DNA from: Acetobacterium fimetarium
GTDB taxonomy: Bacteria > Bacillota > Clostridia > Eubacteriales > Eubacteriaceae
NCBI RefSeq assembly: GCF_014284475.1
Contig: NZ_WJBC01000023.1
Span: 1 to 44,498 of the forward strand
Length of the DNA stretch: 44,498 nt
Direction: 5' to 3'
Shown here: positions 8,347 through 17,374 of the stretch, piece after piece
Layout of the letters: the number at the start of each line of letters is the position of its first letter
Numbering within the stretch: the first letter of the stretch is position 1
Program-made: the position numbers and the translations under genes
The notes under the pieces: model-generated
Databases searched by the model: none
Seen by the model: the letters and a program-made list of their open reading frames with translations, nothing else
What the model was told of the DNA's origin: nothing

Positions 8347-9141
8347 ATGAGAACGATCAATAAATTCGTCAAAGTGAAGACTTTGGCAGAAGCCTATGAA
8401 TTGAATCAGAAACGGTCAAATGTCGTACTGGGAGGATTTATGTGGCTTAAAATGGGAAACCAGGCAATCCAGACCGCGATTGACTTATCGGGACTGGGTC
8501 TGGACCAAATTGAAGAGAATGATGAAGGATTCCAAATCGGCAGTATGTGTACGCTCAGGGATTTGGAAAGGCACGAAGGCCTTGATGAATATTTTCAGGG
8601 GGCCGTGAGGGAAGCAGTTCATCATATTGTCGGGGTTCAGTTTCGCAACGGGGCCACAGTTGGCGGAAGCGTTTTCGGACGTTATGGTTTTTCTGATGTG
8701 CTGACCTGTCTGATGGCACTGGACTGCCAGGTGGAGCTTTACCAACGAGGAATTGTGCCGCTGAAAGAATTTGCCCAGATGAAGCATGACAACGATATTC
8801 TGATGCGCGTCCTGATTAAAAAGGACGGCAGGAAAATTTCCTACCAGTCACAGCGTCATGCAAAAACGGATTTTCCGGTCATTGCAGTGGCGGTTGCCAG
8901 AAAAGAGAACCAGTTCTTCGTTTCGGTTGGAGCCCGGCCCATGAAAGCGGGCGTGATTGAAAAATCAGGCTGGCTGCCAGCCTCATCCCGCTCTGATCGG
9001 GAAATTGAAGCATTGGCAGACTGGGCCAAAGACCAGTTTATTTATGGCAGCAACATGCGCGCAACCAGTGAATATCGCGAACATCTGGCCTATGTTTATA
9101 TAAAAAGAGGCGTTAAGGAGGTGCTGGGAAATGATCATTAA
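8347..9141 (+). CDS. molybdenum hydroxylase, FAD-binding subunit
   Basis: 264-residue FAD subunit of a xanthine dehydrogenase/CO dehydrogenase-type molybdenum hydroxylase. It shows the FAD loop near residue 30 (VVLGGFMWLK, with GG followed by an unusual FMW in place of the common T/S-D), the second FAD element around 95-110 (QFRNGATVGGSVFGRYGFSD, matching the family's R-N-x-A-T-xGG-N) and the C-terminal cluster-B-like fold. Length is normal for the CoxM/XdhB class (about 265-290). AGGAGG lies before the ATG. It is the first gene of a three-gene operon and overlaps the Fe-S subunit gene by 11 bases. It passes electrons from the Fe-S centres to NAD or another carrier. Substrate not determinable. 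Confidence 0.85.
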   Translation: MRTINKFVKVKTLAEAYELNQKRSNVVLGGFMWLKMGNQAIQTAIDLSGLGLDQIEENDEGFQIGSMCTLRDLERHEGLDEYFQGAVREAVHHIVGVQFRNGATVGGSVFGRYGFSDVLTCLMALDCQVELYQRGIVPLKEFAQMKHDNDILMRVLIKKDGRKISYQSQRHAKTDFPVIAVAVARKENQFFVSVGARPMKAGVIEKSGWLPASSRSDREIEALADWAKDQFIYGSNMRATSEYREHLAYVYIKRGVKEVLGNDH

Positions 9142-9595
9142 GCTATGGATCAACGATCAAGAAATAACCAAAGAAATAGATGGCGACGCCATTTTATTGG
9201 ATTTCCTCAGAGATCATGACTGTTACAGCGTGAAGCGGGGCTGTGTGACATCAAACTGTGGTCTCTGTACGGTCATCATCGATGATAAGCCGGTGTTATC
9301 CTGTTCAACACTGGTGGCCAGAGCGGACAAAAAACATATCTACACCCTGGAGGGCCTTCAGGAAGAAGCCCGCGAGTTTGGCGAATGTCTGGCTGATCAG
9401 GGCGCGGAACAATGCGGATTCTGCAGCCCCGGACTGGTGATGACGGTGCTGGCGATGGTAAAAGAGCTTAAGAATCCTTCTGATAATGAGATCAATGAAT
9501 ACTTAAGCGGTAATTTATGCCGGTGCAGCGGATATATGGGGCAGCTGCGTGGCATTAAGGATTATCTTCAGAAGAAAGGCGGTGCGGGTAAATGA
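9131..9595 (+). CDS. molybdenum hydroxylase, [2Fe-2S] subunit
   Basis: 154-residue small subunit of the CoxS/XdhC type. The plant-type ferredoxin half shows C38-x4-C43-x2-C46-x11-C58 and the helical half shows QCGFC...LCRC (C-x2-C, about 31 residues, C-x-C), so ligands for both [2Fe-2S] centres are present. The conserved SGYMGQLRGI lies after the last Cys pair (the family usually has GY-x-x-I/V). The start overlaps the FAD gene; the 3' end overlaps the large-subunit gene by an ATGA, so translation is probably coupled. It carries electrons from the molybdenum site to FAD. Confidence 0.93.
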   Translation: MIIKLWINDQEITKEIDGDAILLDFLRDHDCYSVKRGCVTSNCGLCTVIIDDKPVLSCSTLVARADKKHIYTLEGLQEEAREFGECLADQGAEQCGFCSPGLVMTVLAMVKELKNPSDNEINEYLSGNLCRCSGYMGQLRGIKDYLQKKGGAGK

Positions 9596-11877
9596 GGGCA
9601 GTCAATCAAGCGGTCAGAAAAAAGGATGCCATGTTGTTAGTTACCGGTCAGCCTGTCTATACCCAGGATCTTGCACCCAAGGATTGTCTGATTGTGAAAA
9701 TTTTAAGGAGTCCCTACGCCCATGCGCTGATCAAAGAAATAAACACAGAACCCGCAACAAAGCTGCCGGGGATTGAATGCGTTCTGACATACAAAGATGT
9801 GCCGGATCAGCGCTTCACGCTGGCAGGCCAGACATTTCCGGAACCGAGCCCCTACGACCGGCTGATCCTCGATCAGCGGGTGCGGTTCGTTGGTGATGCC
9901 GTGGCCATAGTGGCAGGGGAAAATGAGCAGACGGTCGATAAAGCTCTAAAGCGGATTAAAGTAAAATATGAGGTTCTGGAGCCGCTGTTGGACTTCAGAA
10001 CGGCCCGGGATCATAAAGTGCTGATTCATCCGGAAGCAAACTGGAAAAGCCTGTGCGATGTGGGAGCCGACAACACACGCAATCTCTGTGCCAGCAATGA
10101 AGAGAAAAACGGCGACGTGGATGAAGTGCTCGGCAGCTGTGAGTGGGTTATTGAACAGACCTACCACACCAAGGCCAATCAGCAGACAACGATGGAGACT
10201 TTCCGGAGCTATACCTATCGGGATCAGGCGGGGAAACTCACTTGTGTAACATCGACGCAGATCCCCTTTCATGTCAAGCGGATCCTGTCCAATGCCCTCG
10301 CACTGCCCGAGTCAGAGATACGGGTGGTGAAGCCGAGAATCGGCGGCGGCTTTGGGGCCAAACAGACGGCTGTCACCGAAATGTATCCGGCCCTTGTCAC
10401 CCAAAAGACCGGCAAACCGGCTCTGCTTGTTTATTCCCGGCGGGAAAGTCTGATTGCGTCCGCACCGCGACATGAAAATGAAATCACAGTCCGGATCGGG
10501 GCAGACAAAAATGGGATCATCAGAGCAATCGATATGGTCACCCTTTCCAATACCGGGGCCTACGGAGAGCATGGACCCACGACGGTGGGTTTGTCCGGCC
10601 ATAAATCGATTCCCCTTTACGGCAAGGTGGAGGCCTTCCGATTTAAGTATGACGTCGTCTATACCAATGTCATGTCTTCCGGCGCCTATCGCGGGTATGG
10701 GGCCACCCAGGGGACCTTTGCGCTGGAATCAGCCGTCAATGAACTGGCTGAAAAAATGAAGCTGGACCCGGTGCGGATTAGAGAAATTAACATGGTCAAG
10801 GAAGGCGCGGTCATGCCGGCCTATTACGGCGAGACGCTCAACAGCTGCGCATTGGATCGCTGCATGGCAAAGGCGAAGGAAATGATCGGCTGGCAGGAAA
10901 AATACCCCGGTATCGAGCTGAACAATGGAAAGGTGCGAAGCATCGGGGTTGCCATGGCGATGCAGGGTTCGAGCATTGCCAATGTCGATACCGCAGCTGT
11001 TTTTATTAAGGTCAATGATCAGGGGCATTATGATATGAAAATCGGCGCAACGGATATGGGAACCGGCTGTGATACCATCCTGGCGCAGATCGCGGCAGAC
11101 TGCCTGAACTGTTCGGTTGAGCAGATCAGCGTGAGTGGGGTCGATACCGATGTTTCGCCGTATGACTCCGGCTCTTATGCTTCCAGCACCACCTATTTAA
11201 CCGGGACGGCAGTCGTCAACACCTGTGAAACCCTTGTCGAGATGATTCGGAAAAAAGGGGCGGATCAGATGGGCTGCCCCATTGAAGACGTCGAGTTTGA
11301 CGGCGACCGGGTACACCGGGTGTCTGGTAATGAATCAATCACTTTAAGAGCGCTTGCTAATGTCCAGGATCAGGATGCCGATTTATCAGCGACGGAGTCC
11401 TATTGTTCACCCGTGTCACCACCGCCTTTTGCAGTCGGTATGGCAGAGGTTGAAATTGACACAGAAACCGGCGCGATTGATCTGATTGATTACGTGGCAG
11501 TCCTCGACTGCGGCACTCCGATTAATAAAAGTCTTGTCCGGGTTCAAGCGGAAGGGGGAATTGCCCAGGGAATCGGCATGGCTCTTTATGAGGATATCGT
11601 TTATAGTCGGGAAGGCCGGAATTTAAGCAATTCGCTGATGCAGTACAAGATTCCAACCCGGCTGGATGTCGGAAGGATTCGCGTTGATTTTGCCAGCAGC
11701 TATGAGCCTACCGGTCCGTTTGGAGCCAAATCAATCGGGGAAGTCGTCATTAACACACCATCACCGGCCATTGCCAATGCGGTCTACAATGGTGTTCATG
11801 TGCATGTGCGGGAACTGCCGATTACGGCAGAAAAAATATATAATGGAATGAAACAACATAAAAACAAATCAAACTAA
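9592..11877 (+). CDS. molybdenum hydroxylase, molybdopterin-binding catalytic subunit
   Basis: 761-residue large subunit. Residues near the start (PVYTQDLAPKDCLIVKILRSPYAHA) give the aldehyde oxidase/xanthine dehydrogenase a/b hammerhead domain; cofactor motifs follow as GGGFGAKQ, SGAYRGYGATQ and a GTGCDT segment; the catalytic Glu is in GAKSIGEVV near the C-terminus. Length is normal for separate-subunit enzymes (750-780). The family hydroxylates purines, aldehydes or N-heterocycles with water as oxygen source. Absence of xdhC/mocA-like maturation genes or purine catabolic genes nearby means the substrate cannot be named; xanthine or another purine is the default guess. Molybdate uptake genes lie just downstream, which fits a shared molybdenum supply. 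Confidence 0.9.
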   Translation: MRAVNQAVRKKDAMLLVTGQPVYTQDLAPKDCLIVKILRSPYAHALIKEINTEPATKLPGIECVLTYKDVPDQRFTLAGQTFPEPSPYDRLILDQRVRFVGDAVAIVAGENEQTVDKALKRIKVKYEVLEPLLDFRTARDHKVLIHPEANWKSLCDVGADNTRNLCASNEEKNGDVDEVLGSCEWVIEQTYHTKANQQTTMETFRSYTYRDQAGKLTCVTSTQIPFHVKRILSNALALPESEIRVVKPRIGGGFGAKQTAVTEMYPALVTQKTGKPALLVYSRRESLIASAPRHENEITVRIGADKNGIIRAIDMVTLSNTGAYGEHGPTTVGLSGHKSIPLYGKVEAFRFKYDVVYTNVMSSGAYRGYGATQGTFALESAVNELAEKMKLDPVRIREINMVKEGAVMPAYYGETLNSCALDRCMAKAKEMIGWQEKYPGIELNNGKVRSIGVAMAMQGSSIANVDTAAVFIKVNDQGHYDMKIGATDMGTGCDTILAQIAADCLNCSVEQISVSGVDTDVSPYDSGSYASSTTYLTGTAVVNTCETLVEMIRKKGADQMGCPIEDVEFDGDRVHRVSGNESITLRALANVQDQDADLSATESYCSPVSPPPFAVGMAEVEIDTETGAIDLIDYVAVLDCGTPINKSLVRVQAEGGIAQGIGMALYEDIVYSREGRNLSNSLMQYKIPTRLDVGRIRVDFASSYEPTGPFGAKSIGEVVINTPSPAIANAVYNGVHVHVRELPITAEKIYNGMKQHKNKSN

Positions 11878-11918
11878 ATAAATATTTATTTGACTTAAAT
11901 AAGCTTATAAATTGTTAT

Positions 11919-11946
11919 TTGAATTAAAATGGGTATATGATATAAG
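11919..11946 (+). promoter_or_regulatory. promoter for the molbindin gene
   Basis: TTGAAT (11919-11924), a 16-base spacer and TATAAG (11941-11946), 27 bases before the ATG. The flanking AT-rich stretch (11878-11915) holds ATTTATTTGA/TTATTTGAAT repeats. No classic ModE box is seen. Confidence 0.5.
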
Positions 11947-11973
11947 AAATAAACAAACTTCAAGGAGGTAGAA

Positions 11974-12183
11974 ATGAAATTAAGTGCAAGAAACCAGCTC
12001 AAGGGAAAAGTTGTCGGGATTGATGAAGGGGCTGTGAATGGGATCGTGAAAATTGATGTAGGAAACGGCAATATCGTTTCAGCTACAATTTCGATGGCAG
12101 CGATCAAAGAACTTGGCTTGGCTGTTGGTGGCAGCGCGACGGCCGTCGTTAAATCAACGTCAGTTATGGTGATGGTCGATTAA
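11974..12183 (+). CDS. molbindin, single-TOBE (Mop) molybdopterin/molybdate-binding protein
   Basis: 69-residue single TOBE domain (MKLSARNQLKGKVVGIDEG at the start, then VGNGNIVSATISMAAIKELGL, ending STSVMVMVD). The size matches Clostridium Mop/molbindin, which assembles as a hexamer and stores molybdate or tungstate in the cytosol. AAGGAGGT is seven bases before the ATG. It sits between the molybdenum hydroxylase and the regulator-modABC genes, with its own promoter and a clear terminator, so it can be expressed separately. Confidence 0.92.
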   Translation: MKLSARNQLKGKVVGIDEGAVNGIVKIDVGNGNIVSATISMAAIKELGLAVGGSATAVVKSTSVMVMVD

Positions 12184-12189
12184 AAAAAC

Positions 12190-12216
12190 AAAAACGGCTT
12201 GATGGCCGTTTTTTTT
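12190..12216 (+). terminator. terminator after the molbindin gene
   Basis: AAAACGGC, a short loop and GCCGTTTTTTTT; compact stem with a T8 tail. Confidence 0.88.
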
Positions 12217-12259
12217 CGCCCCTGAACCAGAAGAATCAAATAAAAAGCGATTCTTCCGG

Positions 12260-12781
12260 TTATTTGTAAACATTGACAGACATCGTTTTAAAAACAGCAT
12301 ACAATTCGCTGCCCTTTTGAATATTCATCTTTTCCAGGGATCTTTTTGTAATCAGAGATGTCAGCGGGATGCCGATGTCAAGAATAACCTTGGCGCTGTC
12401 TTCCTGTTCGATCAAATCAACAACTGTTCCCTTAAAAATATTTCGGGCACTGCTAGTGAAAGATTCCAGACTTAGGATGATATCCTCCGGTCGGATGTAC
12501 AGTCTTACGCCTCCGGACAGATCGGTATGAACATGAATAGCTACATCACCGATTTTAACGTTTTTATCGTTGTTTTCGGTAAAAATAGTTCCCTGATAAT
12601 TATTTTCAGATCCCTTTGATTTTAACAAGAATGCTTCATATTGAGCTTCAGAAATCCGGAGATGCTTTCCCAGTCGATGGGCATCAAGATCTCCACGTTT
12701 TATCATTTCATAAACGGTGTTTTTCGTTATTCTAAGTTTTTTGCTGATTTCTTCTGGAGTGTATAAAAGCTCTTCAACCAT
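12260..12781 (-). CDS. HTH-TOBE regulator, probable molybdate/tungstate-responsive
   Basis: 173 residues. Residues 5-55 form an excisionase-like MerR-type winged helix (YTPEEISKKLRITKNTVYEMI, then a RLGKHLRI wing). After a linker, residues 105-172 form one TOBE domain (FKGTVVDLIEQEDSAKVILDIG ending FKTMSVNVYK). This helix-turn-helix plus TOBE layout differs from E. coli ModE, whose HTH is of the LysR type and which has two TOBE repeats, but is common beside mod operons in Clostridia. It is divergent from modA, sharing a 190-base regulatory region. AAGGAGGT is at the start, with a minus-strand TATAAT at about 12815. Likely senses cytosolic oxyanion and controls modABC; inferred from architecture and position. 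Confidence 0.82.
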   Translation of the reverse strand: MVEELLYTPEEISKKLRITKNTVYEMIKRGDLDAHRLGKHLRISEAQYEAFLLKSKGSENNYQGTIFTENNDKNVKIGDVAIHVHTDLSGGVRLYIRPEDIILSLESFTSSARNIFKGTVVDLIEQEDSAKVILDIGIPLTSLITKRSLEKMNIQKGSELYAVFKTMSVNVYK

Positions 12782-12898
12782 TTTCTCACCTCCTTGTTGT
12801 TTCTTCTTCTATTATAACCAATATCTGATAAATTTAAAAGAATTTAAATAATTTAATGATAAATAAAGTTTTGCAAAAAAAATCGAGTGATAATTTAT

Positions 12899-12927
12899 TT
12901 GATTTAGCTTTCACATTGATATATAAT
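12899..12927 (+). promoter_or_regulatory. modA promoter with downstream tandem repeat
   Basis: TTGATT (12899-12904), a 17-base spacer and TATAAT (12922-12927). Just downstream, the 10-mer ACACAATAAA is present twice in tandem (about 12940-12959), directly before the ribosome site. The repeat could be a regulator site, with the HTH-TOBE protein the obvious candidate. Confidence 0.55.
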
Positions 12928-12972
12928 CAAACATATTATAACACAATAAAACACAATAAAAGGAGAAAAGAA

Positions 12973-13770
12973 ATGAAAATGTTGAAAAAGGTTTTTTTGC
13001 TCGTAGCGTTGTTGTCGATTGTTTTTGCCATGACCGGTTGCCAAACAGCGACTAAAGAAACTAAAACAAGTTCGGAACCGGTGACACTGACGATTTCCGC
13101 AGCAGCGAGTCTCAAAGACGCGATGGCAGAAATTCAGACCTTGTACCAGAAAGAAGCTTCGAATGTGACCTTGGCTATCAATTTTGGCGGTTCCGGCTCA
13201 CTGGCCACCCAAATCGTCCAGGGTGCTGAGGTTGATGTGTTCATGTCGGCGTCGACAAAAGACATGACAACCGTAAAAGACGCCGGATTAATCGATGAGT
13301 CGACATTGAAAAATATCCTGGGCAATGAAGTCGTCCTTGTCGTGCCGAAAGATTCAACAGCGACGATTACTGATTTTGCCCAGGTGACTGATCCTTCAAT
13401 TACTTCGATCGGCCTTGGTGAACCGACAACCGTACCGGCTGGCCAGTATGCAATTGATACTTTTACTTATTATGGGGTAATGGATCAAATTTCAGATAAA
13501 ATTGTTTACGGCAAAGATGTTAAGGAAGTTTTGAACTGGGTAGAAACAGGAAATGTGGATGCGGGTGTTGTGTATTCAACCGATGCCAAAGCATCGACCG
13601 GAGTAAAAGTAGTGGCAACGGCATCGGCTGATTCTCATAAAGCGATTGTTTACCCGGCCGCCGTCATTAAAGCAAGCAAAAATGCGGATGCGGCAAAAGC
13701 TTTTAATGCTTATTTGAGCAGCGACGCCGCTAAACAAGTATTCAAAAAATACGGATTTACCACACTATAG
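12973..13770 (+). CDS. modA: molybdate ABC transporter, substrate-binding lipoprotein
   Basis: 265-residue ModA. The ATG at 12973 is chosen because AAAAGGAG precedes it and because it begins the signal peptide (MKMLKKVFLLVALLSIVFAM); the lipobox MTGC places the lipidated Cys at residue 23. The mature protein begins with the family's TISAAASLKDAMAEIQ (oxyanion-binding Ser in AAASL), followed by NFGGSGSLATQI and late AGVVYSTDA motifs. It would sit on the outer face of the membrane and deliver molybdate or tungstate to ModB. First gene of modABC; 22 bases separate it from modB. Confidence 0.95.
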   Translation: MKMLKKVFLLVALLSIVFAMTGCQTATKETKTSSEPVTLTISAAASLKDAMAEIQTLYQKEASNVTLAINFGGSGSLATQIVQGAEVDVFMSASTKDMTTVKDAGLIDESTLKNILGNEVVLVVPKDSTATITDFAQVTDPSITSIGLGEPTTVPAGQYAIDTFTYYGVMDQISDKIVYGKDVKEVLNWVETGNVDAGVVYSTDAKASTGVKVVATASADSHKAIVYPAAVIKASKNADAAKAFNAYLSSDAAKQVFKKYGFTTL

Positions 13771-13792
13771 ATAACAGACAGGAGGGATTACT

Positions 13793-14476
13793 ATCAATTT
13801 TGATTTTTCACCAGCATGGATCTCGATAAAGGTTACCGCAATAGCGACGATCATCATTTTTTTTCTGGGATTGGCGATTGCATGGCCAATGTCAAATTAT
13901 AACGGAAAATGGAAGGGGGTCATTGATAGCATCCTCACCCTGCCTCTCGTGCTGCCGCCAACGGTAGCCGGGTTCGGTATACTGTTACTGATTGGAAAAA
14001 GAGGACCGGTTGGTCAATTTCTGAATTTATTTGGCTTCAATATTATTTTTTCCTGGTATGCAGCCGTTATTGCCGCGATTGTGGTGGCTTTTCCATTGAT
14101 GTACAAAACGACAATGGGGGCGTTTGAACAGATTGATACCAATATTCTCAGTGCGGCCAGAACGCTGGGGGCTTCAGAATGGAAAGTGTTTTGGCATGTG
14201 GCGGTTCCTTTGGCCAGGCCGGGAATCGCTGCTGCGACGGCATTATCTTTTGCAAGATGTTTAGGCGAGTTTGGCGCGACCCTGATGGTTGCCGGCAGTA
14301 TTCCCGGGAAAACAGAAACCATACCAATTGCGATTTATTTTGCGACCCAGGGCGGTGAAATGGAGGTTGCCATCATTTGGGTAGCGATTATTTTTGCGAT
14401 TTCATTAACCGTCCTGGTGATCAACAACTATTGGGATAGCTATAAAAAGAAAGGGCGGTATGGTGCCGGAGCGTGA
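13793..14476 (+). CDS. modB: molybdate ABC transporter permease, apparent AUC start
   Basis: ModB permease, 227 residues if read from ATC at 13793. The homologous sequence (NFDFSPAWISIKVTAIATI) begins immediately after this codon, and GGAGGG sits six bases before it, at ideal spacing. No ATG, GTG or TTG occurs in frame between 13771 and 13870; the first in-frame conventional start (TTG 13871) would delete the first membrane helix. Five to six hydrophobic segments follow, with the ABC-interacting EAA loop at AARTLGASEWKVFWHVAVPLA. It forms the membrane channel for molybdate with ModC. Four bases separate it from modC. The ATC may be a true rare start codon or an ATG changed by mutation or sequencing error. 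Confidence 0.9.
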   Translation: MNFDFSPAWISIKVTAIATIIIFFLGLAIAWPMSNYNGKWKGVIDSILTLPLVLPPTVAGFGILLLIGKRGPVGQFLNLFGFNIIFSWYAAVIAAIVVAFPLMYKTTMGAFEQIDTNILSAARTLGASEWKVFWHVAVPLARPGIAAATALSFARCLGEFGATLMVAGSIPGKTETIPIAIYFATQGGEMEVAIIWVAIIFAISLTVLVINNYWDSYKKKGRYGAGA

Positions 14477-14480
14477 TTAA

Positions 14481-15548
14481 ATGGATCTTTTAGTTGACAT
14501 AAAAAAGAAACTTTATGGCTTCCAGCTTGATGTCAGCCTGGAATCCCAAAGAGACATCATCGGTATTCTAGGGGCTTCCGGTTCGGGCAAAAGCATGATG
14601 CTGCGCTGCATTGCCGGTCTTGTGAAACCGGATGAAGGACAGATTATCGTTAATGGTAAAACATTTTTTGATTCAGAAAAAAAAATCGATCTGCCCATTC
14701 GGGAGCGCAAGATTGGCTTTTTATTCCAGAATTATGCACTTTTTCCGAACATGACGGTGAGTGAAAACATTGCCTTTGGACTGGATCATTTGTCAAAAGC
14801 GGACAAAAAAAATAAAGTGGCACAACTGATGGAAAAATACAATCTGGCCGGCCTTGAAAAACGATACCCCACTCAAATTTCCGGTGGACAGCAGCAACGT
14901 ATCGCTCTGGCAAGGGCAGTCGCGGTTGAACCCGATATTTTATTGTTGGATGAACCCTTTTCGGCGCTGGATGTCCATCTCAGAAATCACATGATCAGAG
15001 AAATGTCAGAATCTTTAAAAGACTTTCAGGGAATGACGATTTTTGTTACCCATAACCGGGATGAAGCCTATCAACTGTGTGATCGCATTGCGGTTTTTAA
15101 TGCCGGAAAAGTTGAAGCGTTTGGGGAGAAGGACAAGCTGTTTCAAAGGCCGGTTTCATTGGAAACTGCAAAAATCACGGGCTGCAAGAATATGGCCAAA
15201 GCAAGAAAGATATCGGAAAACACCGTTGCGGTGCCCGAGTGGGGCGTCAGGCTTGATTCAAAGATGAAGATTGAGCACGAAGAAGGCCATATTGGAATAA
15301 GAGCCAATCACATCCGGATTGTTGACGAAAGCACAAAGGAAAACTGTTTTAAGGTGTGGATTGCAGATGAAAGTGATGGACCATTTAGGACGTTCTTGTA
15401 TCTGAAAATCGGTTCGCAACCGGAAAAGCTGGATGATTTTCATTTCCAGTGTGAAATAAGCAGGGAACAGCGAAATGAAATCAAAGACCGTTCCGGACCA
15501 CTTTATGTCTATCTGAATCCGGAATACGTGTTTTTTGTGGAAAAATGA
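14481..15548 (+). CDS. modC: molybdate ABC transporter ATP-binding protein
   Basis: 355 residues. Walker A GASGSGKS, Q-loop FLFQNYALFP, signature ISGGQQQR, Walker B ILLLDEP and H-loop FVTHNRDEAY are all present. The last 120 residues form a regulatory region in the position of the ModC TOBE domain, though the match is weak (RANHIRIV, YLNPEYVFFVEK). It powers molybdate/tungstate import through ModB. The ATG at 14481 lies four bases after the modB stop, with only a poor ribosome site, so translational coupling is likely. A terminator follows at 15625-15651. Confidence 0.93.
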   Translation: MDLLVDIKKKLYGFQLDVSLESQRDIIGILGASGSGKSMMLRCIAGLVKPDEGQIIVNGKTFFDSEKKIDLPIRERKIGFLFQNYALFPNMTVSENIAFGLDHLSKADKKNKVAQLMEKYNLAGLEKRYPTQISGGQQQRIALARAVAVEPDILLLDEPFSALDVHLRNHMIREMSESLKDFQGMTIFVTHNRDEAYQLCDRIAVFNAGKVEAFGEKDKLFQRPVSLETAKITGCKNMAKARKISENTVAVPEWGVRLDSKMKIEHEEGHIGIRANHIRIVDESTKENCFKVWIADESDGPFRTFLYLKIGSQPEKLDDFHFQCEISREQRNEIKDRSGPLYVYLNPEYVFFVEK

Positions 15549-15624
15549 TTGAAACCATATCTGAAGCAGACAACATCAGGCAATAATTGTCGGTACGACG
15601 TTAATGTTTTGCCGATATTCGCAA

Positions 15625-15651
15625 GGGACTTTTACGAAAGTCTCTTTTTTT
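15625..15651 (+). terminator. terminator of the modABC operon
   Basis: GGGACTTT, a tacg loop and AAAGTCTC (one G-U pair), then TTTTTTT. Confidence 0.8.
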
Positions 15652-15832
15652 GCATCGAAATGCGCTGTTGCTGCAAAAGTCAAGGCATCGCATCATCGGT
15701 GCTACAAAAAACGCGACTGAGAGCATAAAAAAATACGGGAAAATCAATGAAACATTCATTTTGTGGGTATGTAATACGATAAGAAAAAATTGCCGGTCAA
15801 GAGTGTGTGAAAAATGTAAAGGTGGGAGAATA

Positions 15833-17332
15833 TTGGAAAATAGCCTCGAAAAAGTATTGCGATTGAAAATTGAAGATGCGGCGATATTCAGCCGGATCAT
15901 GCAGGCGTTTTCGTCTCTGGAGGGATTTGAAGCAACACCGGTTAGTCGTAAGACAATCAATGATATTTATTACGATACCGAGAATAAAGACTTGTTTTCA
16001 GCCGGCTTCGAGTATTGCATCAGGGAAGAAGCGACAGGCTGCTCGGCAATACTGAATCAGCGCAATCTGAAAAAGCAAATCAACTTCATCCAGGAAAAAC
16101 AGCAAACAAGTATCGAAATTGAGGGACCGGCTGCGAACCGTGCTTCAATAAAAGCACGGTTTGAGGATGACACGCTGGAAAAGATTGTCGGTGAAAGTGA
16201 ACTGGTGCCGATTTTTTGCAGTTCATTTAGTCGGGAGAAGATGAATTTATTGAATAAAGATGAAACATGGATTGAAATTAACGGCGATCAGGGTGAAATA
16301 TCGATAAATAATGTAAAAATGCCTCTGCTACAGTTGCAGCTGAAGCTCAAAAGCGGAAATACGGTGGAGTTGCTGAAATTGGCTGCGGTAATCATTCAAA
16401 AATTCGGTCTGATGATTGACGCGAAGAGTAAATATGATCATGGGCTGGAGTTGCTGGGGATCAATATGGAAGAAATGTATCCCAAAGAACAACTGAGAAT
16501 AAGACCACGGGATAATATTGCGGATATGGCGCAAAAGATACTGGCATTTGGAATCAATGATGTTTTTAGTACCTATGTTTTCTTTCTGATGCATCCGGAA
16601 GAGCCGGAAAGCACGCATCAGATCAGAGTGAGAATCCGAAAATTAAGGGCAATACTGGCATTCTTCATGCCGCTTTGCAACCCGAAAAAATACCAGCAAC
16701 AGCAGGAAAAACTGAGAAAAACGGGTCTTATGTTTTCGGACTTAAGGCAATTGGATGTTCTGCTGGAAGAAATAGAAAAAATGGAGCAAGACAGTGTGAT
16801 CCCTGTCGCCGCACTTTCCTGTTTAACGATGAGACTGGCAGATAATCGGCAAAAAGAGCTGGCCGAGTTGTCCGCTTACCTGCAGCACAATGACATTACC
16901 TTAATGGTTCTGGAGCTCTGGATCTGGTTGTTGAATGAACCGTGGTCTGAATCTGAACTGCTGGCATTGTCGATAGAAAAATACATCAAAAAAGCACTGG
17001 CTACATGGCAAAAGAAGATCAACAAAGGCATCAAAAAAATAGATATGGAAGATAAAGAGAATATCCACAAGGTTCGTATCAGAAGTAAAAAACTGCGATA
17101 CATAATGGAACTATTATCGCCGCTGCTTGGCAAAAAAAGCAGCAGATCGATCGGAAAATATGAGAAACTGCAGGATGATTTGGGCTATTTTCACGATGTC
17201 TATGTCAACAAAGAATTGCTGGAACAATTATTGGCACAAAGCGATGAAAAACAATTGCATTATGAGGCGGGAATGGTCGTCGGCTGGCAGACCTTGCAGG
17301 GAAATTTGAAAATGGAAAAATATCTTCAATGA
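15833..17332 (+). CDS. CYTH-like/CHAD domain protein
   Basis: 499 residues from TTG at 15833, chosen because GGTGGGAG lies eight bases upstream and the CYTH-like start LEKVLRLKIED follows at once; the longer upstream frame has no ribosome site. The N-terminal 200 residues resemble a CYTH (triphosphate tunnel) domain (NDIYYDTENKDL, YCIREE, QTSIEIEG), though several Lys/Arg/Glu ligand positions look altered. The C-terminal part is an all-helical CHAD domain with two copies of the His/basic motif, HQIRVRIRKLRAIL and HKVRIRSKKLRYIM. CHAD domains bind inorganic polyphosphate at basic grooves and often associate with polyphosphate granules. Monocistronic; the terminator is 40 bases downstream. Confidence 0.8.
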   Translation: MENSLEKVLRLKIEDAAIFSRIMQAFSSLEGFEATPVSRKTINDIYYDTENKDLFSAGFEYCIREEATGCSAILNQRNLKKQINFIQEKQQTSIEIEGPAANRASIKARFEDDTLEKIVGESELVPIFCSSFSREKMNLLNKDETWIEINGDQGEISINNVKMPLLQLQLKLKSGNTVELLKLAAVIIQKFGLMIDAKSKYDHGLELLGINMEEMYPKEQLRIRPRDNIADMAQKILAFGINDVFSTYVFFLMHPEEPESTHQIRVRIRKLRAILAFFMPLCNPKKYQQQQEKLRKTGLMFSDLRQLDVLLEEIEKMEQDSVIPVAALSCLTMRLADNRQKELAELSAYLQHNDITLMVLELWIWLLNEPWSESELLALSIEKYIKKALATWQKKINKGIKKIDMEDKENIHKVRIRSKKLRYIMELLSPLLGKKSSRSIGKYEKLQDDLGYFHDVYVNKELLEQLLAQSDEKQLHYEAGMVVGWQTLQGNLKMEKYLQ

Positions 17333-17374
17333 TATTGTCAATCACCTTAAATAAATTGATTTGAAAGTTAAGAA

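Noticed and set aside
12936-12965. ACACAATAAA tandem repeats as part of a CRISPR-like array
   Set aside because: Only two directly adjacent copies without spacers.
16328-17133. Minus-strand ORFs opposite the CHAD gene
   Set aside because: Shadows of the plus-strand coding sequence.
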